Shown: positions 5,276 through 5,365 of the stretch, in pieces
Position numbering within the stretch: position 1 is the first letter of the stretch
How the letters are laid out: every line of letters begins with the position of its first letter
Assembly (NCBI GenBank): GCA_046496815.1
Contig: JAWOGN010000209.1
Span: 1 to 5,365 of the forward strand
Origin: JAWOGN01 sp046496815
GTDB taxonomy: Bacteria > Desulfobacterota > DSM-4660 > Desulfatiglandales > Desulfatiglandaceae
Length of the DNA stretch: 5,365 nt
Reading direction: 5' to 3'
Notes under the pieces: model-generated
The model's database searches: none
What the model saw: the letters and a program-made list of their open reading frames with translations, nothing else
Told to the model about the DNA's origin: nothing
Made by a program: the position numbers and the translations under genes

Positions 5276-5365
5276 ATGGAATCAAAGAAAACAGACGGTT
5301 CAAAAGAGACAAAATTGCACAAGGAGCTGGACTCTCTCAAAGAATACCTCAGAACGAAAAAAGGA
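5276..5365 (+). CDS. N-terminus of an unidentified protein, possibly a Fur/PerR-type regulator (3' end outside window)
   Basis: An ATG at 5276 opens a frame that stays open to the window end (30 codons). GAAGGT (5264-5269) gives a reasonable ribosome binding site about 7 nt upstream. The first 13 or so residues are polar and Lys-rich. They are followed by a likely amphipathic helix, K-E-L-D-S-L-K-E-Y-L-R, and then T-K-K-G. A helix of the type L-x-E-Y-L-x-x-K-G just before the winged-helix domain is common at the start of Fur/PerR-family repressors, but no diagnostic residue (DNA-recognition helix, metal site) is inside the window. A coiled-coil or other small protein is equally compatible. 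It is divergent from the small minus-strand unit, with 78 nt between the starts. Confidence 0.5.
   Translation, partial: MESKKTDGSKETKLHKELDSLKEYLRTKKG

Overview
The window is moderately GC-rich (estimated by eye, not computed) and looks like a chromosomal segment from an anaerobic, Desulfobacterota-type bacterium. The main clue is a free-standing desulforedoxin, a small iron protein best known from sulfate reducers, next to a Tat-exported molybdenum hydroxylase. The taxonomic assignment is inference.

Layout from left to right. Bases 1-248 (+) hold the 3' end of an HPP-family membrane protein. A 97-bp convergent gap follows. Bases 346-4272 (-) hold a tight three-gene operon for a molybdenum hydroxylase. 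In transcription order these are the [2Fe-2S] subunit with a twin-arginine signal (4272-3652), the molybdopterin-binding catalytic subunit (3655-1325) and the FAD subunit (1323-346). The first pair overlaps by an ATGA and the second pair is separated by 1 nt, so one mRNA with coupled translation is likely. The FAD subunit has a Cys-rich insert matching the [4Fe-4S] segment of E. coli PaoB and 4-hydroxybenzoyl-CoA reductase beta. The complex is therefore best read as a PaoABC-like periplasmic aldehyde oxidoreductase or related enzyme. The gene order FeS-Mo-FAD differs from paoABC, and the true substrate cannot be read from the sequence.

Bases 4273-4651 form a divergent control region between the operon and the desulforedoxin gene (4652-4777, +). 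It holds several exact short direct repeats and one imperfect palindrome. It also carries, on the minus strand, an unexplained protein-like reading frame continuous with the FeS subunit.

Bases 4833-5197 (-) hold two small, tightly linked reading frames that I do not recognise. The first (5197-4980) is readable only if a 1-nt deletion in an A-run is corrected. The second (4979-4833) is a His/Cys-rich 48-residue peptide starting directly after the first one's stop, with a strong ribosome binding site. The window ends with the first 30 codons of a + strand gene (5276-5365) that may be a Fur/PerR-type regulator, a weak call.

No tRNA, rRNA, CRISPR array, insertion sequence or convincing intrinsic terminator was seen.
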